Positions 33,918 through 42,617 of a DNA stretch of 64,000 bases are shown one piece after another (position 1 is the stretch's first letter; each line of letters opens with the position of its first letter). The notes under the pieces are model-generated. The model was given only the letters and a program-made list of their open reading frames with translations. It was not told where the DNA came from and ran no database searches. Position numbers and translations under genes: made by a program. Source of the stretch: Enterococcus durans NBRC 100479 = LMG 10746 (GTDB lineage: Bacteria > Bacillota > Bacilli > Lactobacillales > Enterococcaceae); the NCBI RefSeq assembly GCF_001544215.1, contig NZ_BCQB01000007.1, positions 21,184 to 85,183 on the forward strand, in the 5' to 3' direction.

Positions 33918-34267
33918 TTTTCATCTCTTCTTTCTTCACTTGCTTCATTTGCCTTTACTTTTGCCAATTGAGAGACTAAGAAACGCCATTTTTCCCAAAA
34001 TTCTTCTAGATATCTATCACCCTTATTATTCAACTGATAAAACTTCCGTGCTGGACCAAGTTCTGATTTTCTCTTTTCAGTCGTTACTACCCCCTTCTTT
34101 TCCAATCGCAATAAAACAGTATACACTGTTCCTTCCACGATTTCTGAAAAGCCAGTAGCCACTAGCTCATTCGTGATCTCATACCCATATGTTTCCTGCT
34201 TGTTCTTTATGATTTGCAGGACGATACCTTCTAATGAGCCTTTTAATAACTCGGTCATCCCTTTCAA
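33914..34267 (-). CDS. PadR family transcriptional regulator
   Basis: A 117-residue winged-helix regulator: LLKGSLEGIVLQIIKNKQET, then YGYEITNEL and GTVYTVLLRLEKKGVVTTEK, the PadR DNA-binding core, with a short C-terminal dimerisation helix. A TTG start at 34267 is supported by AAGGTGA upstream; ATG at 34258 is the alternative. PadR proteins often respond to wall stress, drugs or phenolics and repress their own operon, which here includes two DUF1048 genes. The effector is unknown. Confidence 0.85.
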   Translation of the reverse strand: MKGMTELLKGSLEGIVLQIIKNKQETYGYEITNELVATGFSEIVEGTVYTVLLRLEKKGVVTTEKRKSELGPARKFYQLNNKGDRYLEEFWEKWRFLVSQLAKVKANEASEERRDEK

Positions 34268-34462
34268 CTTCTGTCACCTTCTATGTGTAAAAATACTTTG
34301 TAACACTTAGTACTGGAGTTTCATAACAGCATCATCAAAAAGAAGCAACTACCTAGTATTAAAAAGTAGAAGATTTAATTTTTCTTTATAAAGTTTTACA
34401 TTCCAATTGATTCAATAGACGAATCGACTATTTTCATGAATAATAAGATTGAGGTGAAATGG

Positions 34463-34810
34463 ATGATGAAAAAATGGCTTGGCGCGCTCATTGTAGTTGC
34501 GATTTTTTTAGGCGGTAGTTTTGCTACTTATCGTTATTACTACATTGGAGAAACCTATTATACAAAGATCACGACAAATGGCGAAAGACATACAGAGGGC
34601 GATCGAAAAAACACGTACTATACGTATAAACAACCGGCTTATAATGAAGAAGGTCAAGAAAAAGAAGTCTCTTTTAAAGAACTAAGAGAAAGACCATTGA
34701 AGATGAACGCATATCTCAAATTAGAAGTGAACGAGAGAAAAGGCGTTTTGAATTGGGAAGAAGTAAAGGTCAATGAGATTCCAAAAGCTGCTGCGCAACA
34801 GTTAGAATAA
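34463..34810 (+). CDS. yxeA: YxeA family small exported protein
   Basis: A protein of about 115 residues beginning MMKKWLGALIVVAIFLGGSF, a signal peptide or anchor, followed by TYRYYYIGETYYTKIT and YTYKQPAYNEEGQEKEVSFK, the YxeA (DUF1093) pattern ending in a short beta-rich fold. The ATG at 34463 follows GAGGTG; an in-frame ATG at 34436 lies upstream of that site. YxeA-like proteins are small, extracellular and of unknown function, often linked to peptide stress loci. Single gene with its own terminator. Confidence 0.75.
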   Translation: MMKKWLGALIVVAIFLGGSFATYRYYYIGETYYTKITTNGERHTEGDRKNTYYTYKQPAYNEEGQEKEVSFKELRERPLKMNAYLKLEVNERKGVLNWEEVKVNEIPKAAAQQLE

Positions 34811-34817
34811 TAAAAAT

Positions 34818-34862
34818 AGCCTGAACACTACGAAAATAATCATTTCTGCAGTGTTCAGGCTT
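34818..34862. terminator. Terminator after yxeA
   Basis: AGCCTGAACACT pairs with AGTGTTCAGGCT, followed by TATTTG on the plus strand. It is convergent with the disrupted nucleoid-associated gene and could serve both. Confidence 0.85.
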
Positions 34863-34907
34863 ATTTGTTGAAAATCTAGCCGACTTTTTGAATCGCTCAG
34901 TCGTGTC

Positions 34908-35912
34908 CTATAAACGATTTAAAACTTCATCGACATTTTTGATCATGACTGAAATCGTTCCATCTGGATTATTCACGAATTCGATCAAATCAGGATTGCG
35001 GTAAACATCGACAGGTACAATCAATTCGATTCCATTTGATAATTTAAATTTTTGTTTTCCAAATTTTTTCTCGGATATTTCTTGTACTTCTTTAACAGGT
35101 GGTGCTTCTGGAACAAAACCTTGTTCCTGTACTTCTTCTTGAAACGCCAATTTTGCTGTGATGTTTTCTTTGAACACCTTTTCAGCAATCATTTCATGAT
35201 CTAATCTGCCCTTTTCTTCGATCGTATCATAGACGGCTTCCTTCAAATCTGCCATGATATCAAACTCTTCCGTTTCAAATTTTTTACCTAGACTCTTGGC
35301 AACCTTTTGGATAACCTTGACGTTTTCTTCTAATGAGGGAGCGGGAACACTCTCGATCACTCTTCCAGAAAAGTAAAGTTCTTTTTTTCCAGAGAATTCA
35401 TATTTCTTTTCAATCAATTCATACGTCAAGTCAGTTAAGTTCACAGCAAGTGCTTCATCCGCTTTCTGTGATTTTGAACCAAGGATCGCCCTGTTCAAAA
35501 TCAAACGATTATCGATTCCTGTTTCATCTGCTTCGACAAAGTGAGTATATGATTCTCAGTAATTTACTTTTAACAAAGCTAAATACATGACGGTATCCAT
35601 CTCGTACAAGACAACAAAAACATCTGCGCTTGGTGCCTCTTCACTTTCTTGATAGACGTCAAACCACCGTTGTACAATCAATTCACTCGCTTCAACAAAA
35701 TTTTCTTCACAGTTTTTTAAATGCGTACCGATTACACTTTCTTGTGTCAACTGGCCGGTCTTTGTTTGTGCAGAAGAAATTTTTTGGATTTTCTTTTGTA
35801 AAAACTCTCGAGTAAAATCTTTTGTCAAATCCAATTCTTTTTGAGAAAAAACTGGAGAACCAGTTTCGCGATCAATAATATGCAAAATTGCTTTTTTTAA
35901 ATAGATATCCAT
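34908..35912 (-). pseudogene. Nucleoid-associated protein (NdpA/YejK-like), interrupted by one stop codon
   Basis: The two halves, 35912-35556 (118 codons) and 35553-34908, are in the same frame, separated only by a TGA at 35558-35556 (LLKVNY, stop, ESYTHFVEADETGIDNR). Joined, they give a 334-residue protein with the nucleoid-associated features: an N-terminal AILHIIDRETGSPVFSQKEL and a C-terminal LSNGIELIVPVDVY and YRNPDLIEFVNNPDGT. That family binds DNA and is about 335 residues long, so the rest of the gene is intact. A CGA or CAA to TGA change would explain the stop. Readthrough or a sequencing error are alternatives. Confidence 0.8.
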
Positions 35913-36081
35913 TCTCTCATTCCCTTCTGATTTAGTTTACGTAATTTACCGGCAAAATACTATAATGAAAAACATTTTTTTATTGATTTTACTAAAATAA
36001 AAAAAGAAGAAACAAAATGGATTCTTTTTTTGGAAAAATGAGCTAGAATTAAGGAGAAATAAAAATTAAGGAGTTGAGAGT

Positions 36082-36935
36082 ATGGATTCATTAACAAGTA
36101 CGTATCGTTTAGCAAACGGCTATAAGATCCCAGTCGTTGGTTTTGGCACATGGCAAACACCAGATGGAGATGTTGCCGTTTCATCAGTAAAAGAAGCATT
36201 AGCAGCACAGGGTATCGTCACATCGATACTGCACAAGGCTATAAAAATGAGGAAAGTGTAGGACAAGCAATAAAAGAAAGCGGCATTCCTAGAGAAGAAA
36301 TTTTTCTTACTACAAAATTGTGGAATGCAAATCACAGCTATGACTTAGTGATGTCTTCCTTTGAAGAATCCTTGAAAAAATTGCAAACAGACTATGTTGA
36401 TCTATTCTTGATCCACTGGCCTAATCCCGTTGCATTTCGCGACAATTGGGAAGAAGCAAATGCAGAAACATGGCGTGCATTTGAAGAATTATATGAAGCT
36501 GGTAAAATCAAAGCGATTGGTGTCAGCAACTTCTTACCTCACCATTTAGATACTTTGGCTAAAACAGCAAAAGTAATGCCAATGGTCAATCAAATCTTCC
36601 TTGCTCCAGGAGAATTACAACCAGAAGTCGTGGATTATGCTAAAAAACACGATATGATCTTGGAGGCTTACAGCCCACTAGGAACTGGGAAAATTTTCGA
36701 TGTTCCTGAAATGCAAGAAATTGCAAAAGCACATGACAAGAGCATCGCTCAAGTTTCTCTTCGCTGGTCTTTACAACACGGCTTTTTACCATTGCCTAAA
36801 TCAGTAACACCTAGCCGTATCAAAGAAAATACTGAACTATTTGATTTTGAATTGTCCGAAGAAGAAATGAAACAAATCGATCAATTGGACGGCGTAGTTG
36901 GAAAAGCAAAAGATCCAGATACTGCTCAATTCTAA
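36082..36935 (+). pseudogene. Aldo/keto reductase with a frameshift near codon 43
   Basis: The gene starts at ATG 36082 after AAGGAG: MDSLTSTYRLANGYKIPVVG and FGTWQTPDGDV, normal for an aldo/keto reductase. At 36202-36211 the frame changes; the downstream frame reads GYRHIDTAQGYKNEES with the catalytic Asp and Tyr, then Lys in TTKLWN, then FLIHWPNP, GVSNFLPHHL and a normal end. Deleting one CA from GCAGCACAGGG restores a continuous reading of about 283 residues. The original frame stops 60 codons in. All catalytic residues are after the shift, so the product is probably lost unless the base call is wrong. Confidence 0.82.
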
Positions 36936-36955
36936 GTTAAGGAAGTTAGATAGCT

Positions 36956-37201
36956 ATGGACCCAATCGAACGTTTAGACTCTCTTCCTGAAGAAATCACA
37001 CGAACGTTTCATCCTGATTTTGTTTTTTTGATCACACCTAATAAAATCCAGCATTTTCCATTGAGGAATGCTACTTATGAACAAAAATTAGCAGAAGTTA
37101 AAAATAGATTCGATCATTCTTTGATGGTCAAGACTTGGCAAGGTCATAAAGTGATTTATTCCCCTGACCTTGAACAATTCGCTTTGATTCCAAGAGAATG
37201 A
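36956..37201 (+). CDS. Conserved small hypothetical protein
   Basis: I do not recognise this 81-residue protein. It starts MDPIERLDSLPEEITRTFHP 20 nt after the aldo/keto reductase, with AAGGAAG upstream, so it may share that transcript. It is soluble, with no signal peptide or Cys; a central FVFLITPNKIQHFPLRN and a C-terminal WQGHKVIYSPDLEQFALIP suggest a small alpha/beta fold. No catalytic motif is visible. Confidence 0.65.
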   Translation: MDPIERLDSLPEEITRTFHPDFVFLITPNKIQHFPLRNATYEQKLAEVKNRFDHSLMVKTWQGHKVIYSPDLEQFALIPRE

Positions 37202-37207
37202 TGATGT

Positions 37208-37375
37208 GAGAGTGGGACAAAAGTAAGAAACACTTTTGTCTCATTCTTTAAAAACGAATAAACGGTGGGAGCAGAAGCAACTCCGAGAAATAAGCCAAAA
37301 TTCACAAAAATTTGAAAAGCAATTTTCGTGAATTTTGGCTTATTTCTCGGAGTTAAACACTTCTGTCCCAACCTC
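37208..37375. repeat. Hairpin repeat subtype A, best full copy
   Basis: Left module GAGAGTGGGACAAAAGTAAG ... CTTTTGTCTCATTC is a hairpin; the hinge GAATAAACGGTG is at 37256-37267; the right module runs from GGAGCAGAAGCAACTCCGAG to CTCGGAGTTAAACACTTCTG and ends CCCAACCTC, with a long central stem CCAAAATTCAC/GTGAATTTTGG. Used here as the reference for the family. Confidence 0.88.
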
Positions 37376-37387
37376 TATCAGTGAATG

Positions 37388-37445
37388 AAAAGGTGCCTTG
37401 AAGAAGTTCGCAATATGCGCTACTTCTTCAAGGCACCTCATTTTA
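37388..37445 (-). terminator. Terminator after the 242-residue hypothetical gene
   Basis: AGGTGCCTTGAAGAAGT is an inverted repeat of ACTTCTTCAAGGCACCT around a GCGCATATTGCG-like loop, followed by TTTTC, just after the stop at 37465. Confidence 0.8.
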
Positions 37446-37464
37446 TTTTACCCTCATTCATTGC

Positions 37465-38193
37465 TTAGCGATCATTGATAGCTGTTGCCGCAAATTGTTC
37501 GATCAGTGGGATCAAAGTCAATTTCACTTTATATTTACGTTCTAACGCTTTTTCGATCGTAAACTCGTTTTCAGCTGTCATAGATATCTCAGATAGTTTG
37601 CGAGGTTCATCCGCTGCTTTTTCATAAATCACTACGGATTGCTCTGTTTTTTCTGTATAGAATTTTGGATAATCAGCTACTTCACTTGAAAAATCAGCAA
37701 AAGTCAAAGCGGTAGTGTTCGTTGAGCGTTCTTTTTCAGTTGATTCCGCTGTTGGTTTGTCTTCTGCTGCTTTCACTGGTTCTTCCATTTTTGCTGTGTT
37801 CGTTTCTTCGACAGTCGTATCGCTTACTAGTGTAGAAACGGTTTGAGCAGTTGGCTCATCATTTTTAAGACGTTGATCGTTCCAGTAAGAAACGATTTCG
37901 ATCAATAAGTTGTCGCGAAAGCGATCAAAAATATCCTTTTCACCTGAACGAATACGTTTTAACACAGTAGTAAAATTATCATCGATAGGTACATTGATAC
38001 GTGTATCTTCGTTTGATTGTCCTGCTAACCCAATAGTCAATATTTGTCGATTTTTAGGATCAAGCATCACTTGTAAAGGTAGTCCGTAACGTCGTAAGCT
38101 TTCCTCTTCCAAAGAATGGAACAATTGACTTCTGATGCCGTCTAAAGAAGGACGGAATTGATTGAGTAATTTTTGCTTTTGTTTTTTCTTCAT
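37465..38193 (-). CDS. Unknown cytoplasmic protein, 242 residues
   Basis: I do not recognise this protein. It starts MKKKQKQKLLNQFRPSLDGI and has three parts: an N-terminal helical and strand region to about residue 100 (LPLQVMLDPKNRQILTIGLA, TVLKRIRSGEKDIFDRF), a Thr/Glu-rich linker (about 110-160) and a C-terminal region (FADFSSEVADYPKFYTEKTE; EKALERKYKVKLTLIPLIEQ). There is no signal peptide, membrane segment or catalytic motif. It has a good AGGAGAG site. It is a single-gene unit between two repeats; the 430-nt gap upstream holds the mvaE terminator and a subtype B repeat. Confidence 0.7.
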   Translation of the reverse strand: MKKKQKQKLLNQFRPSLDGIRSQLFHSLEEESLRRYGLPLQVMLDPKNRQILTIGLAGQSNEDTRINVPIDDNFTTVLKRIRSGEKDIFDRFRDNLLIEIVSYWNDQRLKNDEPTAQTVSTLVSDTTVEETNTAKMEEPVKAAEDKPTAESTEKERSTNTTALTFADFSSEVADYPKFYTEKTEQSVVIYEKAADEPRKLSEISMTAENEFTIEKALERKYKVKLTLIPLIEQFAATAINDR

Positions 38194-38324
38194 ATGTTCT
38201 CTCCTTCGCTCATACCTTTACGATTATAAGAAAAAAAAAGACAAATGAAAAGGATTATACCAAAAAAACTTAGATATATACGCAAAATCATTAAAAATAA
38301 GCCGTTTTCCAACTATTTTTTAAG

Positions 38325-38363
38325 AAAAAAGAACCTAAGGCATTTATCTGCCTCGGCTCTTTG
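38325..38363 (-). terminator. Probable terminator of mvaE
   Basis: AAAGAGCCGAGGCA on the minus strand pairs with TGCCTTAGGTTCTTT around a short loop and is followed by TTTCTTA. It follows the subtype B repeat downstream of mvaE. Confidence 0.65.
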
Positions 38364-38411
38364 ATTGGACAGGTGTCAAACAACGCTTCCTCATTCATAT
38401 AACAGTTCAAA

Positions 38412-38570
38412 GAGGTCAAGACAAGAGTCGTTTAGGTTTGAGAAATTGGAGAAAAAAACGAACAATACGTTTTTTGTATTGCTCGTTTTTTTGAAATTTC
38501 CGAAAACCCGACTTTTGGACGCCGTTTATTCGAGAGTCTGTAACAAAACTGATTTTTAGATTTGTCCCAC
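38412..38570. repeat. Hairpin repeat subtype B
   Basis: It reads GAGGTCAAGACAAGAGTCG, a hairpin built on AACGAACAATACG and TGTATTGCTCGTTT, then CCGAAAACCCGACTTTTGGA, the hinge CGCCGTTTATTC (38520-38531) and the left module ending ATTTTTAGATTTGTCCCA. It is nearly identical to the copy at 60035 and to both flanks of the mosaic at 32915. Confidence 0.85.
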
Positions 38571-38626
38571 ATCCCCCATACGAATGCGCTAGTCGACGCC
38601 CAGTCCATATAAATTTTACTAGACAA

Positions 38627-41074
38627 TCAAGAACGGGTTTCTAGCAAATAATCACTTGCAAGCTGTTGATTCATGGTATCTGCTTTCCTTAAATATGACG
38701 CAACTTGTTCGATTTCATCCCCAGTTGCACCAACAGTAATGGCTAATGCTCGTGCTTGTAAGGACATATGCCCCTTTTGGATGCCTTCTGTTACTAAAGC
38801 TTTCAATGCCGCTAAATTCTGAGCTAAGCCCACAGCCGCAATTACTTGTGCCAATTCTTTTGCAGAAGAGACATCAAGTATTTCAAGCGCAAGTTTCGCT
38901 TTAGGTAAAATCTTTGAAGCACCTCCTACGGTCGCAACAGCTAAAGGTACAGTCAATTTACCCACTAACTGTCCATCAACTATCTTCCAATCTGTCAACC
39001 CTTGGTAAAAGCCATTTCTTGAAGCATATGCATGAATAGCTGCGGATGCCGCTCTGGTATCATTACCAGTTGCTAAGATGACCGCTTCGATTCCATTCAT
39101 GATACCTTTATTATGCGTTGCTGCCCGATAAACATCTAGCTTTGCATATTCCGCTGCCTGTTGGATCTTTTCGGCAACTTGTCTTCCAGCTTCTTTGCTT
39201 TTACCTAAATATTCAAAAGGAATCGTGCAACATGCTGTAGCAAGAGATTCGGTTGCTAAGTTACTCAAAATACTGAATAAAATCTCTTCATCTGGGAACC
39301 AGCTTCTCAATTGGCTGGCGACTCCTTCTAAAATCGCATTGACGATATTCGCCCCCATGGCATCTTTGACATCGATCAAGAAATCGATTGATACATAGGC
39401 ATGGTCACTTCCCATGAATTCTCTCGTAGAAATATCTCTCACTCCACCACCGCGTTTAACAATGGAGGGATAACTATTGTTTGCACACAAAAACAGTTCA
39501 TCTTTTCGTGTGTCTATTGCTTCGATGATTGCCTGATATTCAGACTTACCTGTCAACACGATCTGGCCTCTCATCAGTCTTTGTGGCGTTTTTGCAGTGA
39601 TATTCCCACAAATTTTCGCTCCATTGCTAGCTGCTGCTATCACGGATGGTTCTTCTGTTGCCATGGGAACCCACTTTTTTTCACCATTGATCTGGAAATT
39701 TTGCGCAACACCCATAGGAATCTCCACTTGGCTTATTTGATTCTCAATCAAATGATTCGCAATGTCTTCAGACAAGCGTTCATTTTTTAGTTGATCCGCG
39801 CTTTCTTTAGAAATCACGCCTCCGCGAACTAACTGACTCCTACGTTCTTCTGGTGTCAGCTGATAAAACTTTTTTTTTTCGTTGAATGATCCTGCTTTTT
39901 CTTGATTTGCCTCAAGTAAGACTGCTAGTCCCAGACCTCCACCGATACATAAAGAAGCGATACCGTATTTTTGTTCATTTCTCTGCAACCCATAACTCAA
40001 TGTCGTCAGGATTCTTGCACCACTGGCGCCAATCGGGTGTCCTAAAGCAATAGCTCCACCATCACTGTTTACTTTTTCTGGATCAAGTTGAAGTTCACGA
40101 TTGACAACGATGGACGAAGCAGAAAATGCTTCATTGATCTCAAATCGATCAATCGCATCTAATGAAACATCTGTCTTTTCTAACAGTGAATTGATCGCAT
40201 TGATCGGTGCGATTCCCATGATACTAGGATCGATACCGATTTCCGCCACACCTTTGATCGTTGCTAGATACGGAAGATCATTTTTTAGTGCATACTCTTT
40301 TGAAGCTAGGATCATTACTGACGCACCATCATTCAATGGAGAAGCATTTCCAGCTGTGACCGTTCCATTTTCTGAGAATACCGTTTTTAATGTTCCTAGT
40401 TTTTCTAATGAACTATTACCACGTATCGCCTCATCATTTTCCAACAATGTTCCATCCGGTAGTGTAACAGGTATGATTTCTTCTTTGAATACATTATTTT
40501 CCGTTGCCTTGGCTGCTTTTAATTGTGAGTCTAATGCATATTGGTCTTGCTCTTTTCTCGTCACTCCGAATTGTTCTGCTACATTCTCAGCAGTTAACCC
40601 CATATGCGTGTTTGAAAAAGTATCAGTCAAACCATCGTTGACCATGCTTGAAATTGGTCCATTGTATGAAGTGGTTTCAGAATCAAATTGTTGTAGTAAA
40701 GGCGCCCGGGTCATACTCTCTGTTCCCCCAGCTATGACTAGATCTGCCTCACCTAATTGAATCAGCTGACGCGCTAAAATCACTGCTTTCATCCCTGAAC
40801 CACAGACTTCATTGATAGTCATTGCAGGAACATCTACAGGAATATCACTAATGATCGAGATTTGACGGGCAACATTTTGGCCATTTCCCGCTTGTAAGAC
40901 ATTTCCAAAAATCACTTGGTTGATCTCATCTTTTTTGATACTTGCTTTTTCTAGCAATTTTTTAGTAACCATTGTCCCTAATTCAACTGCAGAAAAACTG
41001 CTCAAACTACCTTTATATTTACCAATTGGCGTTCTTGCAGCATCTATAATTACGACTTCCTTCAAGTAAGCCAC
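38627..41074 (-). CDS. mvaE: Acetyl-CoA acetyltransferase / HMG-CoA reductase fusion MvaE
   Basis: An 815-residue bifunctional enzyme, a hallmark of enterococci. Residues 1-390 are the thiolase: nucleophile Cys at about 91 in NEVCGSGMKAV, His in ALGHPIGASGARI and the second Cys in SLCIGGGLG. Residues from about 410 are class II HMG-CoA reductase: MGVAQNFQINGEKKWVPMAT, MGANIVNAILEGVASQL, ATHNKGIMNGI and a C-terminal catalytic His near HMSLQARALA. It turns acetyl-CoA into acetoacetyl-CoA and later reduces HMG-CoA to mevalonate. It is divergent from mvaS, which supplies the middle step. The gene is intact. Confidence 0.97.
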   Translation of the reverse strand: MAYLKEVVIIDAARTPIGKYKGSLSSFSAVELGTMVTKKLLEKASIKKDEINQVIFGNVLQAGNGQNVARQISIISDIPVDVPAMTINEVCGSGMKAVILARQLIQLGEADLVIAGGTESMTRAPLLQQFDSETTSYNGPISSMVNDGLTDTFSNTHMGLTAENVAEQFGVTRKEQDQYALDSQLKAAKATENNVFKEEIIPVTLPDGTLLENDEAIRGNSSLEKLGTLKTVFSENGTVTAGNASPLNDGASVMILASKEYALKNDLPYLATIKGVAEIGIDPSIMGIAPINAINSLLEKTDVSLDAIDRFEINEAFSASSIVVNRELQLDPEKVNSDGGAIALGHPIGASGARILTTLSYGLQRNEQKYGIASLCIGGGLGLAVLLEANQEKAGSFNEKKKFYQLTPEERRSQLVRGGVISKESADQLKNERLSEDIANHLIENQISQVEIPMGVAQNFQINGEKKWVPMATEEPSVIAAASNGAKICGNITAKTPQRLMRGQIVLTGKSEYQAIIEAIDTRKDELFLCANNSYPSIVKRGGGVRDISTREFMGSDHAYVSIDFLIDVKDAMGANIVNAILEGVASQLRSWFPDEEILFSILSNLATESLATACCTIPFEYLGKSKEAGRQVAEKIQQAAEYAKLDVYRAATHNKGIMNGIEAVILATGNDTRAASAAIHAYASRNGFYQGLTDWKIVDGQLVGKLTVPLAVATVGGASKILPKAKLALEILDVSSAKELAQVIAAVGLAQNLAALKALVTEGIQKGHMSLQARALAITVGATGDEIEQVASYLRKADTMNQQLASDYLLETRS

Positions 41075-41250
41075 CTCCTACAAAAATATACCATTGTTTT
41101 CGCCAAAAACAAATAGTACATTACTTCTTCAAAATAAACGAGAAACAAATTTTAACAATCCTTAAATATTCGCTTTTTTGTATTTCTTTTAATCATTTTA
41201 TGATACTTTAGTAAAGTAAGTTTTTTTATCACAAATAAAGAGGTGTTGAA

Positions 41251-42432
41251 ATGAAAATAGGGATCGATCGTCTTTCCTTTTTTATTCCAAATTTATATTT
41301 AGATATGACAGAATTAGCCAACCATCGTGGGGATGATCCTGCTAAATACCATATCGGTATCGGTCAAGATCAGATGGCTCTTAACCGCGTTTCAGAAGAT
41401 ATCATCACGTTAGGTGCAAATGCTGCCAGCAGAATCGTGACGGAACAAGACCGCGAACTCATCGATATGGTGATCGTTGGAACAGAATCAGGTATCGATC
41501 ACTCAAAAGCAAGTGCTGTGATCATCCACCATTTGCTTAAAGTCCAACCATTTGCTCGTTCCTTTGAAGTCAAGGAAGCTTGTTACGGCGGAACGGCGGC
41601 CTTGCACATGGCAAAAGAATATGTGAAAAATCATCAAGATCGTAAAGTTTTGGTCATTGCTAGTGATATGGCTCGCTATGGTTTGGCAAGTGGCGGCGAA
41701 GTCACACAAGGCGTTGGTGCGGTCGCAATGATGGTCACTGCTGATCCACGAATCCTTACAATCGAAGATGATAGTACCTTCTTGACAGAAGATATCTACG
41801 ATTTTTGGCGCCCAGATTATAGTGAATTTCCTATAGTAGACGGGCCATTATCAAATTCAACCTATATTGAATCATTCCAAAAAGTCTGGAATCATCATAA
41901 AGAGCTCACTGGTCTTAAACTAGAAGATTATGACGCATTGAGTTTCCACATTCCTTATACAAAAATGGGAAAAAAAGCGTTGCAAAGTGTATTAGATCAG
42001 ACAGACGAAGAAAACCAAACGCGTTTGTTAGAACGTTATGAAGAAAGCATTCGGTATAGCCGCCGAGTCGGTAATTTATATACTGGCTCGCTCTATCTAG
42101 GTTTGATTTCTCTTTTGGAAAATTCTCAAACTTTATCATCTGGTGATCGTATTGGCCTATTCAGTTATGGTTCTGGCGCAGTCAGTGAATTCTTTACAGG
42201 CTATCTAGTCGAAGGCTACCAAGAATTCCTAATGACCGAGAGCCATCAAGAAATGCTAGATGCAAGAAAACAAGTCACTGTTGCTGAATACGAAGCGATC
42301 TTTAGCGAAAAATTACCAGAAAATGGCGAATCTGCAGAATATACTTCTGATGTACCTTTTTCAATCTATAAAGTAGAAAATGATATCCGCTATTACAAAC
42401 AGTATACGCAAAACTTGGCTTTCATCAGTTAA
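41251..42432 (+). CDS. mvaS: Hydroxymethylglutaryl-CoA synthase MvaS
   Basis: A 393-residue HMG-CoA synthase. The catalytic Cys is at 111 in KEACYGGTAAL and the general acid/base Glu at 79 in VGTESGIDHS, matching the E. faecalis enzyme's E79 and C111 numbering; the His in LSFHIPYTKMGKKAL is the third catalytic residue. It condenses acetyl-CoA with acetoacetyl-CoA. Position 110 is the wild-type Ala (variants there are known to change activity). It is divergent from mvaE with a 176-nt shared promoter region, so the pair is probably co-regulated. Confidence 0.97.
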   Translation: MKIGIDRLSFFIPNLYLDMTELANHRGDDPAKYHIGIGQDQMALNRVSEDIITLGANAASRIVTEQDRELIDMVIVGTESGIDHSKASAVIIHHLLKVQPFARSFEVKEACYGGTAALHMAKEYVKNHQDRKVLVIASDMARYGLASGGEVTQGVGAVAMMVTADPRILTIEDDSTFLTEDIYDFWRPDYSEFPIVDGPLSNSTYIESFQKVWNHHKELTGLKLEDYDALSFHIPYTKMGKKALQSVLDQTDEENQTRLLERYEESIRYSRRVGNLYTGSLYLGLISLLENSQTLSSGDRIGLFSYGSGAVSEFFTGYLVEGYQEFLMTESHQEMLDARKQVTVAEYEAIFSEKLPENGESAEYTSDVPFSIYKVENDIRYYKQYTQNLAFIS

Positions 42433-42479
42433 AGCAGTGAGTTGTATAAAAGCAACAAAAGATTCTAAAATAAATGACT

Positions 42480-42540
42480 ACAATCAGCCGGAGAAACCAA
42501 AATAATATTCTTTATTTTGAGTCTCTTCGGCTGATTGTTT
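42480..42540. terminator. Terminator between mvaS and the methyltransferase
   Basis: ACAATCAGCCGGAGA pairs with TCTCTTCGGCTGATTGT across a 25-nt AT-rich loop. It lies between convergent genes. Confidence 0.75.
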
Positions 42541-42617
42541 ATTTACATAGTGGGGGTAACTTCCCCAATTTTTACGTATCCAGTACTACTTTTGCTTTTG
42601 CCCTCTCAATTTACTTT

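Noticed and set aside
40101..40760. 219-codon open frame opposite mvaE
   Set aside because: It lies wholly antisense to the well-supported thiolase domain and its composition (Ser/Ile-rich) is that of a reverse-frame shadow.
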